Of a DNA stretch of 64,000 nt, positions 55,662-64,000 are shown piece by piece. Position numbers and translations under genes: made by a program. The notes beneath the pieces were generated by a model. That model had not been told where the DNA came from. It made no database searches and saw nothing but the letters and a program-made list of their open reading frames with translations. Within the stretch, counting starts at the first letter, position 1. Every line of letters begins with the position of its first letter. Origin of the DNA: CAVRIA01 sp963721115 (GTDB lineage: Bacteria > Desulfobacterota > Binatia > HRBIN30 > CADEER01); contig CAVRIA010000006.1 in assembly GCA_963721115.1 (NCBI GenBank), positions 930,001 through 994,000 of the forward strand, written 5' to 3'.

Positions 55662-56132
55662 TTGAGCCGCGTCGGTCAGGGGTGGGACATTCACCGGCTC
55701 GTCGAAGGAGGACCTCTCCGCCTCGCTGGCGTCGACGTTCCATTCGATCGCTCCCTGCTCGGTCATTCGGACGCAGACGTGGTCCTGCACGCACTCGCCG
55801 ACGCGCTGCTCGGCGCCGTCGCGGCGGGAGACATTGGCACTCATTTTCCGGATACCGACCCGAGCCTGCGCGGCGCCGACAGCGCCGTACTCCTTCGACA
55901 GGTCGTCGCCCTGCTGCAGGCGCGCGGGCACTCGATCGAGAACGTCGACGTGACCGTTCTGGCGGAGCGTCCCAAGCTCGGACCCCACTTCGATCGGATG
56001 CGCCGTCGTCTGGCGGACCTGCTCGGCGTTGCGGTGGAGAGGGTCAGTCTCAAGGCGAAGAGCACGGAAGGACTGGGCGCCGTCGGGCGTGGCGATGCGA
56101 TCGCGGCGCTGGCGGTAGCCCTGGTCTCGTGA
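55662..56132 (+). CDS. ispF: 2-C-methyl-D-erythritol 2,4-cyclodiphosphate synthase IspF
   Basis: This 156-residue enzyme of the MEP isoprenoid pathway has GQGWDIHRL (metal Asp-His), LLGHSDADVVLHAL and IGTHFPDTD, then SLKAKSTEGLGAVGRG. The start is a TTG at 55662 preceded by GGGGAGGG, which sets the start. No ispD is adjacent or fused, as it often is. Confidence 0.93.
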   Translation: MSRVGQGWDIHRLVEGGPLRLAGVDVPFDRSLLGHSDADVVLHALADALLGAVAAGDIGTHFPDTDPSLRGADSAVLLRQVVALLQARGHSIENVDVTVLAERPKLGPHFDRMRRRLADLLGVAVERVSLKAKSTEGLGAVGRGDAIAALAVALVS

Positions 56133-56148
56133 TTCGACGGCGGATTCC

Positions 56149-56496
56149 TCACGAATCGTCGCCGTCGTCCCCGCCCGTTGCCCCGCCCTCCACCTCTTCG
56201 ACCATCTCGTCGAAGTCCGCCCCGCCGAGGTCGTCGCCCATCTCGCGCCCCATTCTCCGCATCCAGCGCCCCACGCTCTTGGGATCGCTCTCGTCCAGGT
56301 CTCCGAGCCGACCGGGATCGGACAGCGACTCCAGCCGTGCTTCCTCGGACTTGGGCATCGCGAAGCGGGACAGCAGGCGATCGGCGTCGCGGCTCCCGCA
56401 CCTTGCGCACTGGGGCGACACCCGTTCACTGGCGCGCAATGTCAAAACCGAAAAGCGTTTGCCGCACTTTCTGCAGCAATACTCGTAGATCGGCAT
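56149..56496 (-). CDS. FmdB-family zinc-ribbon protein
   Basis: This 115-residue protein begins MPIYEYCCRKCGKRF, the FmdB-type start, and completes a zinc ribbon with CARCGS (CxxC...CxxC). The second half is acidic and probably disordered. The family is annotated as a putative regulatory or assembly factor with no proven function. It ends 17 bases from the convergent ispF gene. Confidence 0.85.
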   Translation of the reverse strand: MPIYEYCCRKCGKRFSVLTLRASERVSPQCARCGSRDADRLLSRFAMPKSEEARLESLSDPGRLGDLDESDPKSVGRWMRRMGREMGDDLGGADFDEMVEEVEGGATGGDDGDDS

Positions 56497-56580
56497 GCGC
56501 CCGGACCTCCCGACGGCCGTGGATAGCAGAACGGGTTCGCCGGAACCAGCGTGTTCGGCGGTGGTTCCGGACGGCTGGGC

Positions 56581-58005
56581 TCAGCGCGCCTTGACGGAGA
56601 ACCCTCGGTCGTTGTGTACGAGCAGAGACGGCTTGCCGTTGAGGACCGTCTCCAGCAGGATCTCTCGCTGCCACAATGTGTGGACGAACGCCAGGGTCTT
56701 CTCCGCGTACTCGGGGTGGAGATCGCGCCCGTCGTGAACATGCTCCAGATAGAGCCCCCTCTTTCCGCCGCTGTCGCCGTCGACGACGCGAATCACCGGC
56801 ACGGCGTTCATGCCGACGTTGGCGATCAAGGTGCTCTTCACCTCGCGCCAGCCCTCTTCGTCGCCGACGTTGGTGATGACCAGATCTTCCCCCTTTGACT
56901 GGTACCGGAAGAGATCCAGCTCGCGAATGAGCTGTTCCGTCAGGTGGCGGCGCAGGAAGGACGCGTCGCGGTCGGTCTCCCGGACCGCGAAGAGCATCTC
57001 GGTGCCGTCTGCGGCGAGCGGCGGCCGCTTCTCGCCGGGAGGAGGGGCCTCGTCGTAACGGCGCCGCAGATCTTCCCAGATCCGCAGGCCCAGATGATAG
57101 GGGTTGATGCCACCCTCGTGAGGTCGCACGACCTGGTTGTGCCGCACCACGAACTCGATTCCGAGATCGGGGGGAAGCTCCAGGCTGTCCAAAATCTGCT
57201 TGTGCCAGTATGAAGCCCAGCCCTCGTTCATGATCTTGGTCTCGATCTGCGGAATGAAGTACTGCGCCTCTTCGTGGACGATCGTCAGCAGATCCTTCTC
57301 CCACTCGGCAAGGAACGGATTGTGGTCGCGGACGAAGAGGAGCAGGTCTTCGTCCGGAATCAGGGGAACCCTCCGTAGGTCGGGCTCCACCTGCTCGGGG
57401 CTGCGGTGGATGTTCTGGAAGGGGTCCGGTGGCGGTTGCGCGGCGTCTCGGGCCGCTTGCCGCGCCTCTTCGGGCGTGACCTTGTGGATGGCAAGGTTGC
57501 GCCGGCATTGCAGGGAGAGCGCGTGGGCGGCGTCGAGGATCGCCTCGACCTTGTCGATGCCGATGCCGGGATCCTCCGCGTAACGCCGAACACGCGTCGC
57601 GTGAGCCTTGAAGCTGGACAGCATGTACTCGGCCCGCGTCGAGCGGAAGGTGAAATTGTTCTTGAAGAAATCGTTGTGCCCGTAGACATGGGCGATGGTC
57701 AGGATGTTGAGCAACAGCGAGTTGTCGCGCATGAGATAGGCGAGCGCCGGATTGGAGTTGATGACCATCTCGTACGGCAGCCCCGAGACGCCGTAGTCGT
57801 AGAGGGTCTTCAGCTTCTCGAACGACTTGCCGTACGACCAGTGCGGGTAGTGAGAGGGCATCCCCGAGTAGGCCATGTACCCGAGCATCTGGTTGTGATC
57901 GCAGATCTCGAACTCCTGCGGGTAGCAATCGAGACCGAACTCCGCGACCCTTTCTCGGATGCGCGCGTCCCAAGCTTCGAGCTCTTTCGCGTCGCTGCTC
58001 GCCAT
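56581..58005 (-). CDS. spoVR: SpoVR family protein
   Basis: This 474-residue protein matches SpoVR/YcgB: YSYGKSFEKLKTLYDYG-like and YEMVINSNPALAYLMRDNS segments, NEGWASYWHKQI and HEGGINPYHLG. The start at 58005 fits the family. It is the third gene of the prkA-yeaH-spoVR block, a module also seen in Proteobacteria and linked to stationary-phase or starvation stress. It is not evidence for sporulation. Confidence 0.94.
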   Translation of the reverse strand: MASSDAKELEAWDARIRERVAEFGLDCYPQEFEICDHNQMLGYMAYSGMPSHYPHWSYGKSFEKLKTLYDYGVSGLPYEMVINSNPALAYLMRDNSLLLNILTIAHVYGHNDFFKNNFTFRSTRAEYMLSSFKAHATRVRRYAEDPGIGIDKVEAILDAAHALSLQCRRNLAIHKVTPEEARQAARDAAQPPPDPFQNIHRSPEQVEPDLRRVPLIPDEDLLLFVRDHNPFLAEWEKDLLTIVHEEAQYFIPQIETKIMNEGWASYWHKQILDSLELPPDLGIEFVVRHNQVVRPHEGGINPYHLGLRIWEDLRRRYDEAPPPGEKRPPLAADGTEMLFAVRETDRDASFLRRHLTEQLIRELDLFRYQSKGEDLVITNVGDEEGWREVKSTLIANVGMNAVPVIRVVDGDSGGKRGLYLEHVHDGRDLHPEYAEKTLAFVHTLWQREILLETVLNGKPSLLVHNDRGFSVKAR

Positions 58006-58016
58006 GGGGTGCCGGC

Positions 58017-59234
58017 TCAGCTCGGTGTCTCGCGCGCTCGATCCTTCGCCAAGAGAGCCTTGAAGCTCGGCCACACGTCCTCTTTGCGCTCGATCAGCAC
58101 GGTCTGGAAGTTGTCGGCGTCGAGACGGCGGAAGATGTTGAGCATCGAGCTCTCGTAGTAGCGCGATCCGAGGGGCTTGATCTCTCCGTAGCCGAAGAGG
58201 TTGCACATCTCCGTGAGCTCCTTCGCGGTCCGCAGGGCCGCCGCGTTGTCGGCGTCGAAGTTGTCTCCGTCGGAGCAGTGGAACGCATAGTTGTTCCAGA
58301 TCGAGGGGTGGTACCGCTCGGCGATGATCTCCAGCGCTCTCTGATAACCGGAGGAGATGAGGGTGCCGCCCGACTCTCCCTTGTGGAAGAATTCCTCTTC
58401 CGTGACTTCCTTGGCTGCGGTGTGGTGGGCGATGAAGACGATCTCGACGTTGCGGTACTTGGAGCGAATGAACTGGTACAGGAGGAAGAAGAAGCTGCGC
58501 GCCAGATACTTCTTCATGGTGTCCATGGAGCCCGAGGTGTCCATGATGCAGAACACCGCGGCGTTCGACTCCTCCTTCACGTCGTCGACGACGTGGCGGT
58601 ACGTCAGATCGTCGTCGTGGAACGGGAACCGCGGCCCGTCTTCCCGCGACTCGTCCTCCTGCGCTCGGCCCGTGGCCTGCACTCGACCCGTGGCCAGACG
58701 CCGACGCAGCTTGGCACGCACGGTGCGGCGCTTGTCCAACCGGACGCGGATGCCGACCTGTCGGTAGCCCTTGCGTTTCGTCAGGCGCGCAGCGGGGATT
58801 TCCCTCAGTCGCTTGCGTTCGAGATCGGGCAGCTCGAGATCCTCGAACATCAAGTTGATGAGCTCCTCCAGGCTGACGTCGGTTTCGTAGTAATCAATGC
58901 CTGGGCGGTCCCCGGCCCGCTTGGGCTGGCCATCCCCTTCTCCGTCCTGCTGTCCCACGACCTGCCCTGGCTCCGAGTTGCCGTTGCCTTGGGCGACGCC
59001 GGGCGCCTGATTCCCGTAGATGAAGCGATATTCCTTGATGCCCCGGATGGGCACCTTGATGATCCGATCGCGGTCCTTTCCGATGATCGATTCCTCGGCG
59101 ATGATATCGGCAATGTTCTCGCGGATCGCCTGGCGGACCTTCTCGCGATGTCGGGCCCGATCGCCTGCGGCGCGATCGCTGCGCTCGGCGTCGGAGGGTT
59201 GAAAAGGGCGAAAGACACTATCGACGAAAGACAT
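58017..59234 (-). CDS. yeaH: YeaH/DUF444 protein with von Willebrand-type domain
   Basis: The protein has 405 residues. The N-terminal region has KVRQAIRENIADIIAEESIIG, followed by a Gly/Gln-rich low-complexity stretch (about 75-110). A von Willebrand A-like domain follows with the MIDAS start MDTSGSM, typical of DUF444/YeaH. It is a partner of the PrkA kinase in the stress module. It starts about 60 bases downstream of the prkA stop. Confidence 0.92.
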   Translation of the reverse strand: MSFVDSVFRPFQPSDAERSDRAAGDRARHREKVRQAIRENIADIIAEESIIGKDRDRIIKVPIRGIKEYRFIYGNQAPGVAQGNGNSEPGQVVGQQDGEGDGQPKRAGDRPGIDYYETDVSLEELINLMFEDLELPDLERKRLREIPAARLTKRKGYRQVGIRVRLDKRRTVRAKLRRRLATGRVQATGRAQEDESREDGPRFPFHDDDLTYRHVVDDVKEESNAAVFCIMDTSGSMDTMKKYLARSFFFLLYQFIRSKYRNVEIVFIAHHTAAKEVTEEEFFHKGESGGTLISSGYQRALEIIAERYHPSIWNNYAFHCSDGDNFDADNAAALRTAKELTEMCNLFGYGEIKPLGSRYYESSMLNIFRRLDADNFQTVLIERKEDVWPSFKALLAKDRARETPS

Positions 59235-59294
59235 GGAAACATCCGGCGGAGCCCGAAACGCGCCTCGCGGCGTCGCGCTTCGGGGCCCCGCGCA

Positions 59295-61232
59295 TCAGTC
59301 CTTCCACAGATTGTTCGCCGCGTACTTGAGCACGACGTCGACGCAGCTCGGGCAGTACCCGTTCTCGAGCAGGTTCTGAACCATCGCGTTGTACTTATCC
59401 GTCTGCTCCTCGTCGCGCGTGCGTGCCTTGGTGATGATGCGGCTGATGTCGCGAACGGAGGTCATCAGTCGCTTTTCGATCGCTTCACGCAGCGGCTCGT
59501 AGCTCTGATACGAGACCTTTGCGCCGCGGCGGCTCGCCGCCCACAGGTAGGCGATCACTTCTTGTCGGAAGCCGTCGGCGGCGGAGCCGATGATGGCGAT
59601 CTGCTCCTCGATGGATTTGAGGAACCCTTCGTCGGGCTGCAATTCCTCCTTGGTGTTTCGGTCGCGCACCTTTGTTTTGTTCACGTACGCCTCGGCATGA
59701 TCGAGATAGTTCTGGAACAGGGACTCGGCCTGCTCCTGGTAGGAGTACACGAACGCCTTCGTGATCTCCTTCTCCAGCAGGTCGAGGTATTCCTTGTGCA
59801 GAACGTCCTGCAGGAACTCGAGGTACTGCTTGCGCGTGTCATCCGCCAGATCCGCGTCCTTCACCATGTTGATCAGGGCTTCGCGGACGTTGATCGGGTT
59901 GATGCAGTTGCCGCTCAAGTTGTCGGAGAGGGCGTTGTCGAGAGCCTTCATGATGAACCGCGTCGAGATCCCGCTCATGCCCTCCCGCTTCGCGTCGTCG
60001 CGCAGCTCGCGCACGTCCAGCTTCTTGGTGCGTCCCTTCTCGATGACTTCTTCCCCGTTGTAGAGCTTGAGCTTCGTCATCAAATCGCACTTCGGCGTCG
60101 CTTCCAGTCGCGAGAGAATGGCGAACATGGAAGCGACATCGAGCGTGTGCGGCGCCACGTGTGCGTGGAAGTCGGAATGACGGATGATCTTCCGGTAGAT
60201 CTTGATCTCTTCCGACAAGCGCAAGTTGTAGGGCACCTTGACGACGACGATCCGGTCCAGGATCGCCTCGTTGGTGTGATCCGCCTTGAACTTCTGCCAC
60301 TCCGCTTCGTTGGAGTGAGCGATGATGACGGTGTCGACGTAGACCATCCCGTGACGCCCGGGCGCGGGCATGACCTTCTCCTGGGTCGCCGTGATCATCG
60401 CGTGCAGATACTCGGTCTCGTTCTTGAAAACCTCGATGAACTCGACCATGCCTCGATTTCCGACGTTCAACGCGCCGTTGAGGTCGAGCACTCGCGGGTC
60501 ACCCTCAGAGTACAGGTCGAGCTTGGAGATGTCCTCGCTGCCGATCAACACGGAGGTGTCCTGGTTGTTGGGGTCCACCGGGGGCACGACGCCGATTCCG
60601 TTTCGGTTGCGCTTCGAGAAGGAGCGCACGCCGACCGGCACCTCCTCGTATCGATTGCCGAACTCCTCCTTGAGCCGGAACCGACACACGGGACAAAGAT
60701 CGCCCTCGATGTGCACGCCGAGCATCTTCTCGAACTCGCGTCTCAGGTGACGAGGGAGGAGGTGCAGCGGCTCCTCGTTCATGGGGCAACCGTCGATCGC
60801 ATAGACCGGCTCCACCTCCTCGAGACCCCGCTGGAGACGCTCGACCAGGGAACTCTTTCCCGAGCCCACGGGCCCCATCAGGTAGAGAACCTGTCGGCTC
60901 TCCTCTCCCTTCAGGGACGCCGAATGAAAGTAGCGCACGATCTGCGCCACGGTCTTTTCGATGCCGAAGAACTCGTCCGAGAAGAAGTTGTAGACTCGAA
61001 CCGGTTCGTCTTTGAAGAGGCGCTTCACGCGGGTTTCCTCGGATTCGAGGATGTCGCTCGCGCCGGGCTTCATGATCAGGTCGTACAAGCGCGCGTGCGC
61101 GAGCTTGGGAATGGTCAGATCTTCGCGAATGAGTTCGAGATATTCGAGGAAGGTGCCGTGCCAGTCTAGGGCCTCGCGTGCGGCCCGATCTTCACGAATC
61201 AATTTCTCGAAGATGGCCTTGTCTGTCTGCAT
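59295..61232 (-). CDS. prkA: PrkA serine protein kinase (AAA+ type)
   Basis: The protein has 645 residues. The N-terminal AAA+ domain has Walker A GPVGSGKS and VYVDTVIIAHSNEAEW. CPVCRFRLKEEFGNRYEEVPV holds a Cys pair. The C-terminal PrkA kinase-like domain continues with FIMKALDNALSDN. The ATG at 61232 has an AAAGGAG ribosome site. It heads the prkA-yeaH-spoVR block. Likely promoters lie in the 469-base upstream gap. Confidence 0.95.
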   Translation of the reverse strand: MQTDKAIFEKLIREDRAAREALDWHGTFLEYLELIREDLTIPKLAHARLYDLIMKPGASDILESEETRVKRLFKDEPVRVYNFFSDEFFGIEKTVAQIVRYFHSASLKGEESRQVLYLMGPVGSGKSSLVERLQRGLEEVEPVYAIDGCPMNEEPLHLLPRHLRREFEKMLGVHIEGDLCPVCRFRLKEEFGNRYEEVPVGVRSFSKRNRNGIGVVPPVDPNNQDTSVLIGSEDISKLDLYSEGDPRVLDLNGALNVGNRGMVEFIEVFKNETEYLHAMITATQEKVMPAPGRHGMVYVDTVIIAHSNEAEWQKFKADHTNEAILDRIVVVKVPYNLRLSEEIKIYRKIIRHSDFHAHVAPHTLDVASMFAILSRLEATPKCDLMTKLKLYNGEEVIEKGRTKKLDVRELRDDAKREGMSGISTRFIMKALDNALSDNLSGNCINPINVREALINMVKDADLADDTRKQYLEFLQDVLHKEYLDLLEKEITKAFVYSYQEQAESLFQNYLDHAEAYVNKTKVRDRNTKEELQPDEGFLKSIEEQIAIIGSAADGFRQEVIAYLWAASRRGAKVSYQSYEPLREAIEKRLMTSVRDISRIITKARTRDEEQTDKYNAMVQNLLENGYCPSCVDVVLKYAANNLWKD

Positions 61233-61701
61233 TGAGCCGCTCCTTTGCGGATGACGCATCCCGCCTCCGCTACCCGACTTGATGACTCACTCCACCACCT
61301 CATTCGACGAACGCACCCGTATGAGCATTCGGGGGGCATCCTCGATTTCGGATTATAGCACCTCGGGGGGCCTGTGCGCGGCGAGAAGAAGAAGCAGAGA
61401 TGCAGCGCTCGACGAGGCGACTGGTCAGGGACCGGAGAACGACGTACCGTTGAGGTAACATCATTGCACTCCCTTCCCGGATGCCATCAAAGTGGATTTA
61501 CCGTAACACTAGGTGTTGTGGGGTGTCAAGAAAAATTAATACAGGATGTAGGATTTCTACTGGTGGTGCGCGCCTCTGCGGCGCCTTGCGCCGACATCGC
61601 GAGGGCGGATGGGGCGCCAATCGAAATCGAAATGCGTGCCTCTCGCCAGTCGTGACTTGGCGCGACGCTCTGTGTATGTTCCGGATCGCAATGGATGACA
61701 C
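61233..61701. other. Divergent regulatory gap between prkA and the CBS gene
   Basis: This is the longest gap of the window, 469 bases, and noticeably AT-richer near 61480-61560. On the minus strand it holds a TGCTATAAT box (61352-61360) and a TTGACA (61524-61529). A perfect palindrome, AACAC-TAG-GTGTT, lies at 61505-61517 and could be an operator overlapping the second promoter. No gene was recognised in it. Confidence 0.5.
61352..61360 (-). promoter_or_regulatory. Extended -10 promoter for prkA
   Basis: On the minus strand the sequence reads TGCTATAAT, a perfect TATAAT with the TGn extension. No good -35 lies 17 bases upstream (CGCGCA), as expected for an extended -10 promoter. Transcription would begin near 61345, giving a leader of about 110 bases before prkA. 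Confidence 0.6.
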
Positions 61702-62175
61702 ATGGTGAGGCCAGTGAAGGATCTGATGCGGACCGAGGTGCTGACGATCCCGTCTGCCGCTACGGTGGCGCAGGCGTCGCGCATGTTGCGCGAGCGCCAA
61801 GTCAGCGGAGCGCCGGTCGTAGACGAACGGGGCGCGCCCGTCGGCGTGATCTCCCGCACCGATTTGGCGCTCGGCTGGGAACGCGAGGAGGCGCAGCGCC
61901 ATCGCATCTACTACAGGGCCGCGGTGGGTGAGATCGTCGGGACGGAAGAGGGCGACCTCGGGCGGAAATTCGGCGACCGGCCGGTCGCCGACGTGATGAT
62001 GCCGCTCATTTTCAGCGTCCAGCAGAACGATTCCCTGCGCAAGGCGGCGGCCCTGATGAGAGCCGAGGGAATCCACCGCGTCATCGTTCTCGATGGCCAG
62101 GATCTGGTGGGCGTCTTGAGCGCCTCGGATCTCGTCGCGGCGGTCGCGCGCGGTGAGCTCGTGGAGCCGCAATGA
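61702..62175 (+). CDS. CBS-domain pair protein
   Basis: This 157-residue protein has two CBS motifs: the first starts VKDLMRTEVLTIPSAATVAQA and the second VADVMMPLIFSVQQNDSLRKA. No other domain is attached. CBS pairs bind adenosyl nucleotides and act as energy sensors. Its stop overlaps the universal stress gene (ATGA), so both act together. Confidence 0.9.
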   Translation: MVRPVKDLMRTEVLTIPSAATVAQASRMLRERQVSGAPVVDERGAPVGVISRTDLALGWEREEAQRHRIYYRAAVGEIVGTEEGDLGRKFGDRPVADVMMPLIFSVQQNDSLRKAAALMRAEGIHRVIVLDGQDLVGVLSASDLVAAVARGELVEPQ

Positions 62176-62609
62176 GCGAGACCACCTTCCCGGATGCCGT
62201 CGTGGTCGCGATCGATTTTTCTGCGTGCTCGTTGCGGGCGTTGGACACGGCTTTGAGCTGGCGGCGACCAGGTACGGAGTTGACGGTTCTGCACGTGATC
62301 GACACGGCCTTTGTCCGGCGCATGGAAGAGGATGGCATCTGTCCGTACGCCGACGCGATCGGGAGACTGAAAGCGCGCGCTCAGGAGAGCTTTGCCTGGG
62401 TGAAGAACGAACGCGACGCGGCGGCGTTCGAAACGATGACCGTGGAGGGCTTGCCGTTTCTCGAGATCGTCAAGATCGCGAGCGATCTCGACTGCGGCTT
62501 GATTGTCCTGGGCAGCCACGGAGGTAGCGGCGTGGAGCAGCTCCTCTTCGGCAGCACGGCCGAAAAGGTGTTGCGCGGGGCGCGCCAGCCCGTTCTGTGC
62601 GTTCCCTGA
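62172..62609 (+). CDS. Universal stress protein (UspA family)
   Basis: This 145-residue protein has the Usp fold. VVVAIDFSACSLRALDTA opens it, and the ATP-binding loop GSHGGSGVEQLLFGSTAEKVL lies near the C-terminus. It is coupled to the CBS protein by a 4-base overlap. Confidence 0.9.
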   Translation: MSETTFPDAVVVAIDFSACSLRALDTALSWRRPGTELTVLHVIDTAFVRRMEEDGICPYADAIGRLKARAQESFAWVKNERDAAAFETMTVEGLPFLEIVKIASDLDCGLIVLGSHGGSGVEQLLFGSTAEKVLRGARQPVLCVP

Positions 62610-62648
62610 AGCGGCGGTCGGCGGCGTTTCGCCCGCCTCGCCGCAAGG

Positions 62649-63152
62649 TCAGCGCGGCTGTTTCTTCGATGCCGCCGCGCGGCGCTTCGGGCGCGCTGCA
62701 GACTTGTCGTAGCCGCGCACCGTCAGGACCGGACAGGCGGCCGTGCGCACGACCCTCTCGGCCACGCTTCCCATCAGTAGGTGGGACAGCCCGGTGCGGC
62801 CGTGCGTAGCCATCACGATGAGGTCGGCCTTTTGTTTGCGGGCGGCATCGGTGATCACCTGGTAGGGGACGCCGGTCTCGAGGACGGTACGGGACTTGAG
62901 GTTCCGTTTCTCCAAGCGTCGCGCGAGGCGTGCGAGCTGCTCCCTGCCGATGCGCTGCTGCTCTTCGAGCAGCATGCTCAGGTTCGTCGATGCGCCGTAC
63001 ATGTCGGCCGGAGTCGCGTAGTAGACCGGCTCGACGACGAACAGAACGACCAGCTCGGCGCCCGAGGGCCGAGCCAGCTCAGCGGCGTAGTCCAGCGCCT
63101 GCAGTGCGCCGTCCGAGAAGTCGACGGGTACGAGAATCCTCTTGATCGCCAT
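62649..63152 (-). CDS. Universal stress protein (UspA family)
   Basis: This 167-residue protein begins MAIKRILVPVDFSDGALQALD and has the ATP-binding loop MATHGRTGLSHLLMGSVAERV. A basic Ala/Lys/Arg-rich tail of about 20 residues follows, which is unusual and may bind nucleic acid or membranes. It is convergent with the Usp gene at 62172. Confidence 0.9.
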   Translation of the reverse strand: MAIKRILVPVDFSDGALQALDYAAELARPSGAELVVLFVVEPVYYATPADMYGASTNLSMLLEEQQRIGREQLARLARRLEKRNLKSRTVLETGVPYQVITDAARKQKADLIVMATHGRTGLSHLLMGSVAERVVRTAACPVLTVRGYDKSAARPKRRAAASKKQPR

Positions 63153-63381
63153 GGTCCTCTCTTCCTCTGGACGCGCCGACCATCTGAATGCGGTCGGTCG
63201 CGGAACTTCTCCAATCCCTTGCCCGGGACCGCCGAAGCCGCGGATCGATACCTCGCAGATCCCGTTTCGTCTGTCGAGAGCGAGGGGGAGGCATCACCGG
63301 ATCGGTGACACCGCGAAGACGCTGGACCCTCCGGAGTAGAGACGGCGGCAGCTTTCCGGGTTGCCGCAGCAAAGCTTGAGT

Positions 63382-64000
63382 CTACGGCTGCGCACCGGAG
63401 GCCGCAGGGGCGGGTTGGCGGGCGTCGAGGCCGCGTAGATAGCCGAGTATCCCTTTGAGCTCCTCGACGCTCATCGACGAAAAATGCGGCATCCGCGGCT
63501 TCTCGCGTCGGAGCATGTGCCAGATCGACGCTTGAATCTCGTCGGGAGATCGGTGCCGGAAGTACTGGTCATCGAAGGCGAGGCCCGCCGTTCCCGAATC
63601 AGGAGCGGCCTTCCCCGCCCCTTCCCCTCGCGGTCCGTGACAGGAGCGGCAGTAACAATCGTACAAACGATACCCGGGAGAGAGCCAGCGTACGAACCCC
63701 GTGACCCGGACGGCTTGGGTCTCGGTCAGACGGGGGACCAGAGCCGGCATGGTCGACTTCCCGTGGCGGCAGAGAAGGCGTAACTCATTGTCCGAATGCG
63801 AGTGTTGGAAGCCCGGGTCGCCGAGGGCTCGGCTGGGTCGCTGGACGCCCGGGGGCATGGATTCGGGAGGATCCCCGTAACGGCCGTGACAGTCGGCGCA
63901 ACGCTCGAGATAGATGGCTTCTCCGGTTTCCAATCGTTCCCACGGGGCCGTGGGGAGGGCGCGCAGGTACGAGTAAACAGCATCCGTTTGCCGGGCCTGC
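63382..64000 (-). CDS. Multidomain cytochrome c, C-terminal part
   Basis: The gene enters from the right edge, so its start is missing. The visible 205 residues hold two cytochrome c domains with CADCH and CRSCH, and a likely Met ligand in STMPAL. The first visible residues (DAVYSYLRALP) look like the end of a third cytochrome domain. A TTG at 63933 could be read as a start but is probably internal. It would be a periplasmic electron carrier or oxidase subunit. Confidence 0.82.
   Translation of the reverse strand, partial: QARQTDAVYSYLRALPTAPWERLETGEAIYLERCADCHGRYGDPPESMPPGVQRPSRALGDPGFQHSHSDNELRLLCRHGKSTMPALVPRLTETQAVRVTGFVRWLSPGYRLYDCYCRSCHGPRGEGAGKAAPDSGTAGLAFDDQYFRHRSPDEIQASIWHMLRREKPRMPHFSSMSVEELKGILGYLRGLDARQPAPAASGAQP

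Noticed and set aside
58278..61169. A very long open frame (963 codons) on the plus strand opposite yeaH and prkA
   Set aside because: It is the antisense of strongly conserved genes and its translation has no recognisable domain; such frames are common in high-GC DNA.
56581..61232. SpoVR/PrkA considered as evidence for endospore formation
   Set aside because: The same module occurs in non-sporulating Gram-negative bacteria and no other sporulation gene is present.
63382..63933. TTG at 63933 as the start of the last cytochrome gene
   Set aside because: The frame stays open to the window edge and the upstream residues resemble the end of another cytochrome c domain, so the start is outside.

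Overview
The window is a high-GC, gene-dense stretch of a Gram-negative bacterial chromosome. It has LpxC, outer-membrane porins and lipoproteins, ruvABC, dnaB, ntrBC and moeA. The mix of acyl-CoA dehydrogenase, amidohydrolase, a thiolase-like/DUF35 pair, a group 3b-type [NiFe] hydrogenase and long multihaem cytochrome operons suggests a lineage near the former Deltaproteobacteria, perhaps Binatota/Desulfobacterota-like. That placement is an inference from gene content only. No rRNA, tRNA, CRISPR array, integrase or transposase gene was seen.

Layout. 0-20.6 kb is loosely organised: the start of an ArsS-like radical SAM gene, acyl-CoA dehydrogenase, DUF1614, VirJ, an FAD oxidoreductase, ThiO, an amidohydrolase/DUF35/thiolase block, an AAA-ATPase/nucleotide-cyclase fusion, a glycosyltransferase, a secreted cohesin/dockerin protein, a glutamine amidotransferase, a LysM-YkuD transpeptidase, a methyltransferase and a metallophosphoesterase. 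Several gaps here carry G-rich GTTAGGG-type repeats facing their inverse complement, and other gaps carry palindromic or tandem repeats. 20.8-22.1 kb encodes a large Cys-rich repeat protein.

22.4-26.9 kb is a minus-strand operon for a hydBGDA-type hydrogenase plus its maturation protease. It has about a dozen one-base frameshifts. 27.3-37.8 kb is a minus-strand electron-transfer cluster: a cupredoxin-like protein, a CbcL-like 11-haem/cytochrome b fusion, an ImcH-like NapC/NirT heptahaem protein, an OmcA/MtrC-type decahaem lipoprotein, an outer-membrane porin and four smaller multihaem proteins, together 47 haem motifs. These would carry electrons from the quinone pool across both membranes.

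38-64 kb is mostly housekeeping and regulation: mazG, an anti-sigma/glutaredoxin/ECF sigma group, yebC-ruvCAB, an NtrY-type kinase followed by a receiver-domain protein fused to a complete LpxC (the most unusual gene of the window), a DacF-type carboxypeptidase with SPOR domain, dnaB, thiE, ntrBC, moeA, ispF, the prkA-yeaH-spoVR stress module, CBS and universal stress proteins, and the end of a c-type cytochrome.

Frameshifts are restricted to roughly 1.6-28.4 kb, mostly at short base runs, and each repair restores conserved sequence. They look more like uncorrected indel errors than gene decay, but this cannot be settled from the sequence alone.
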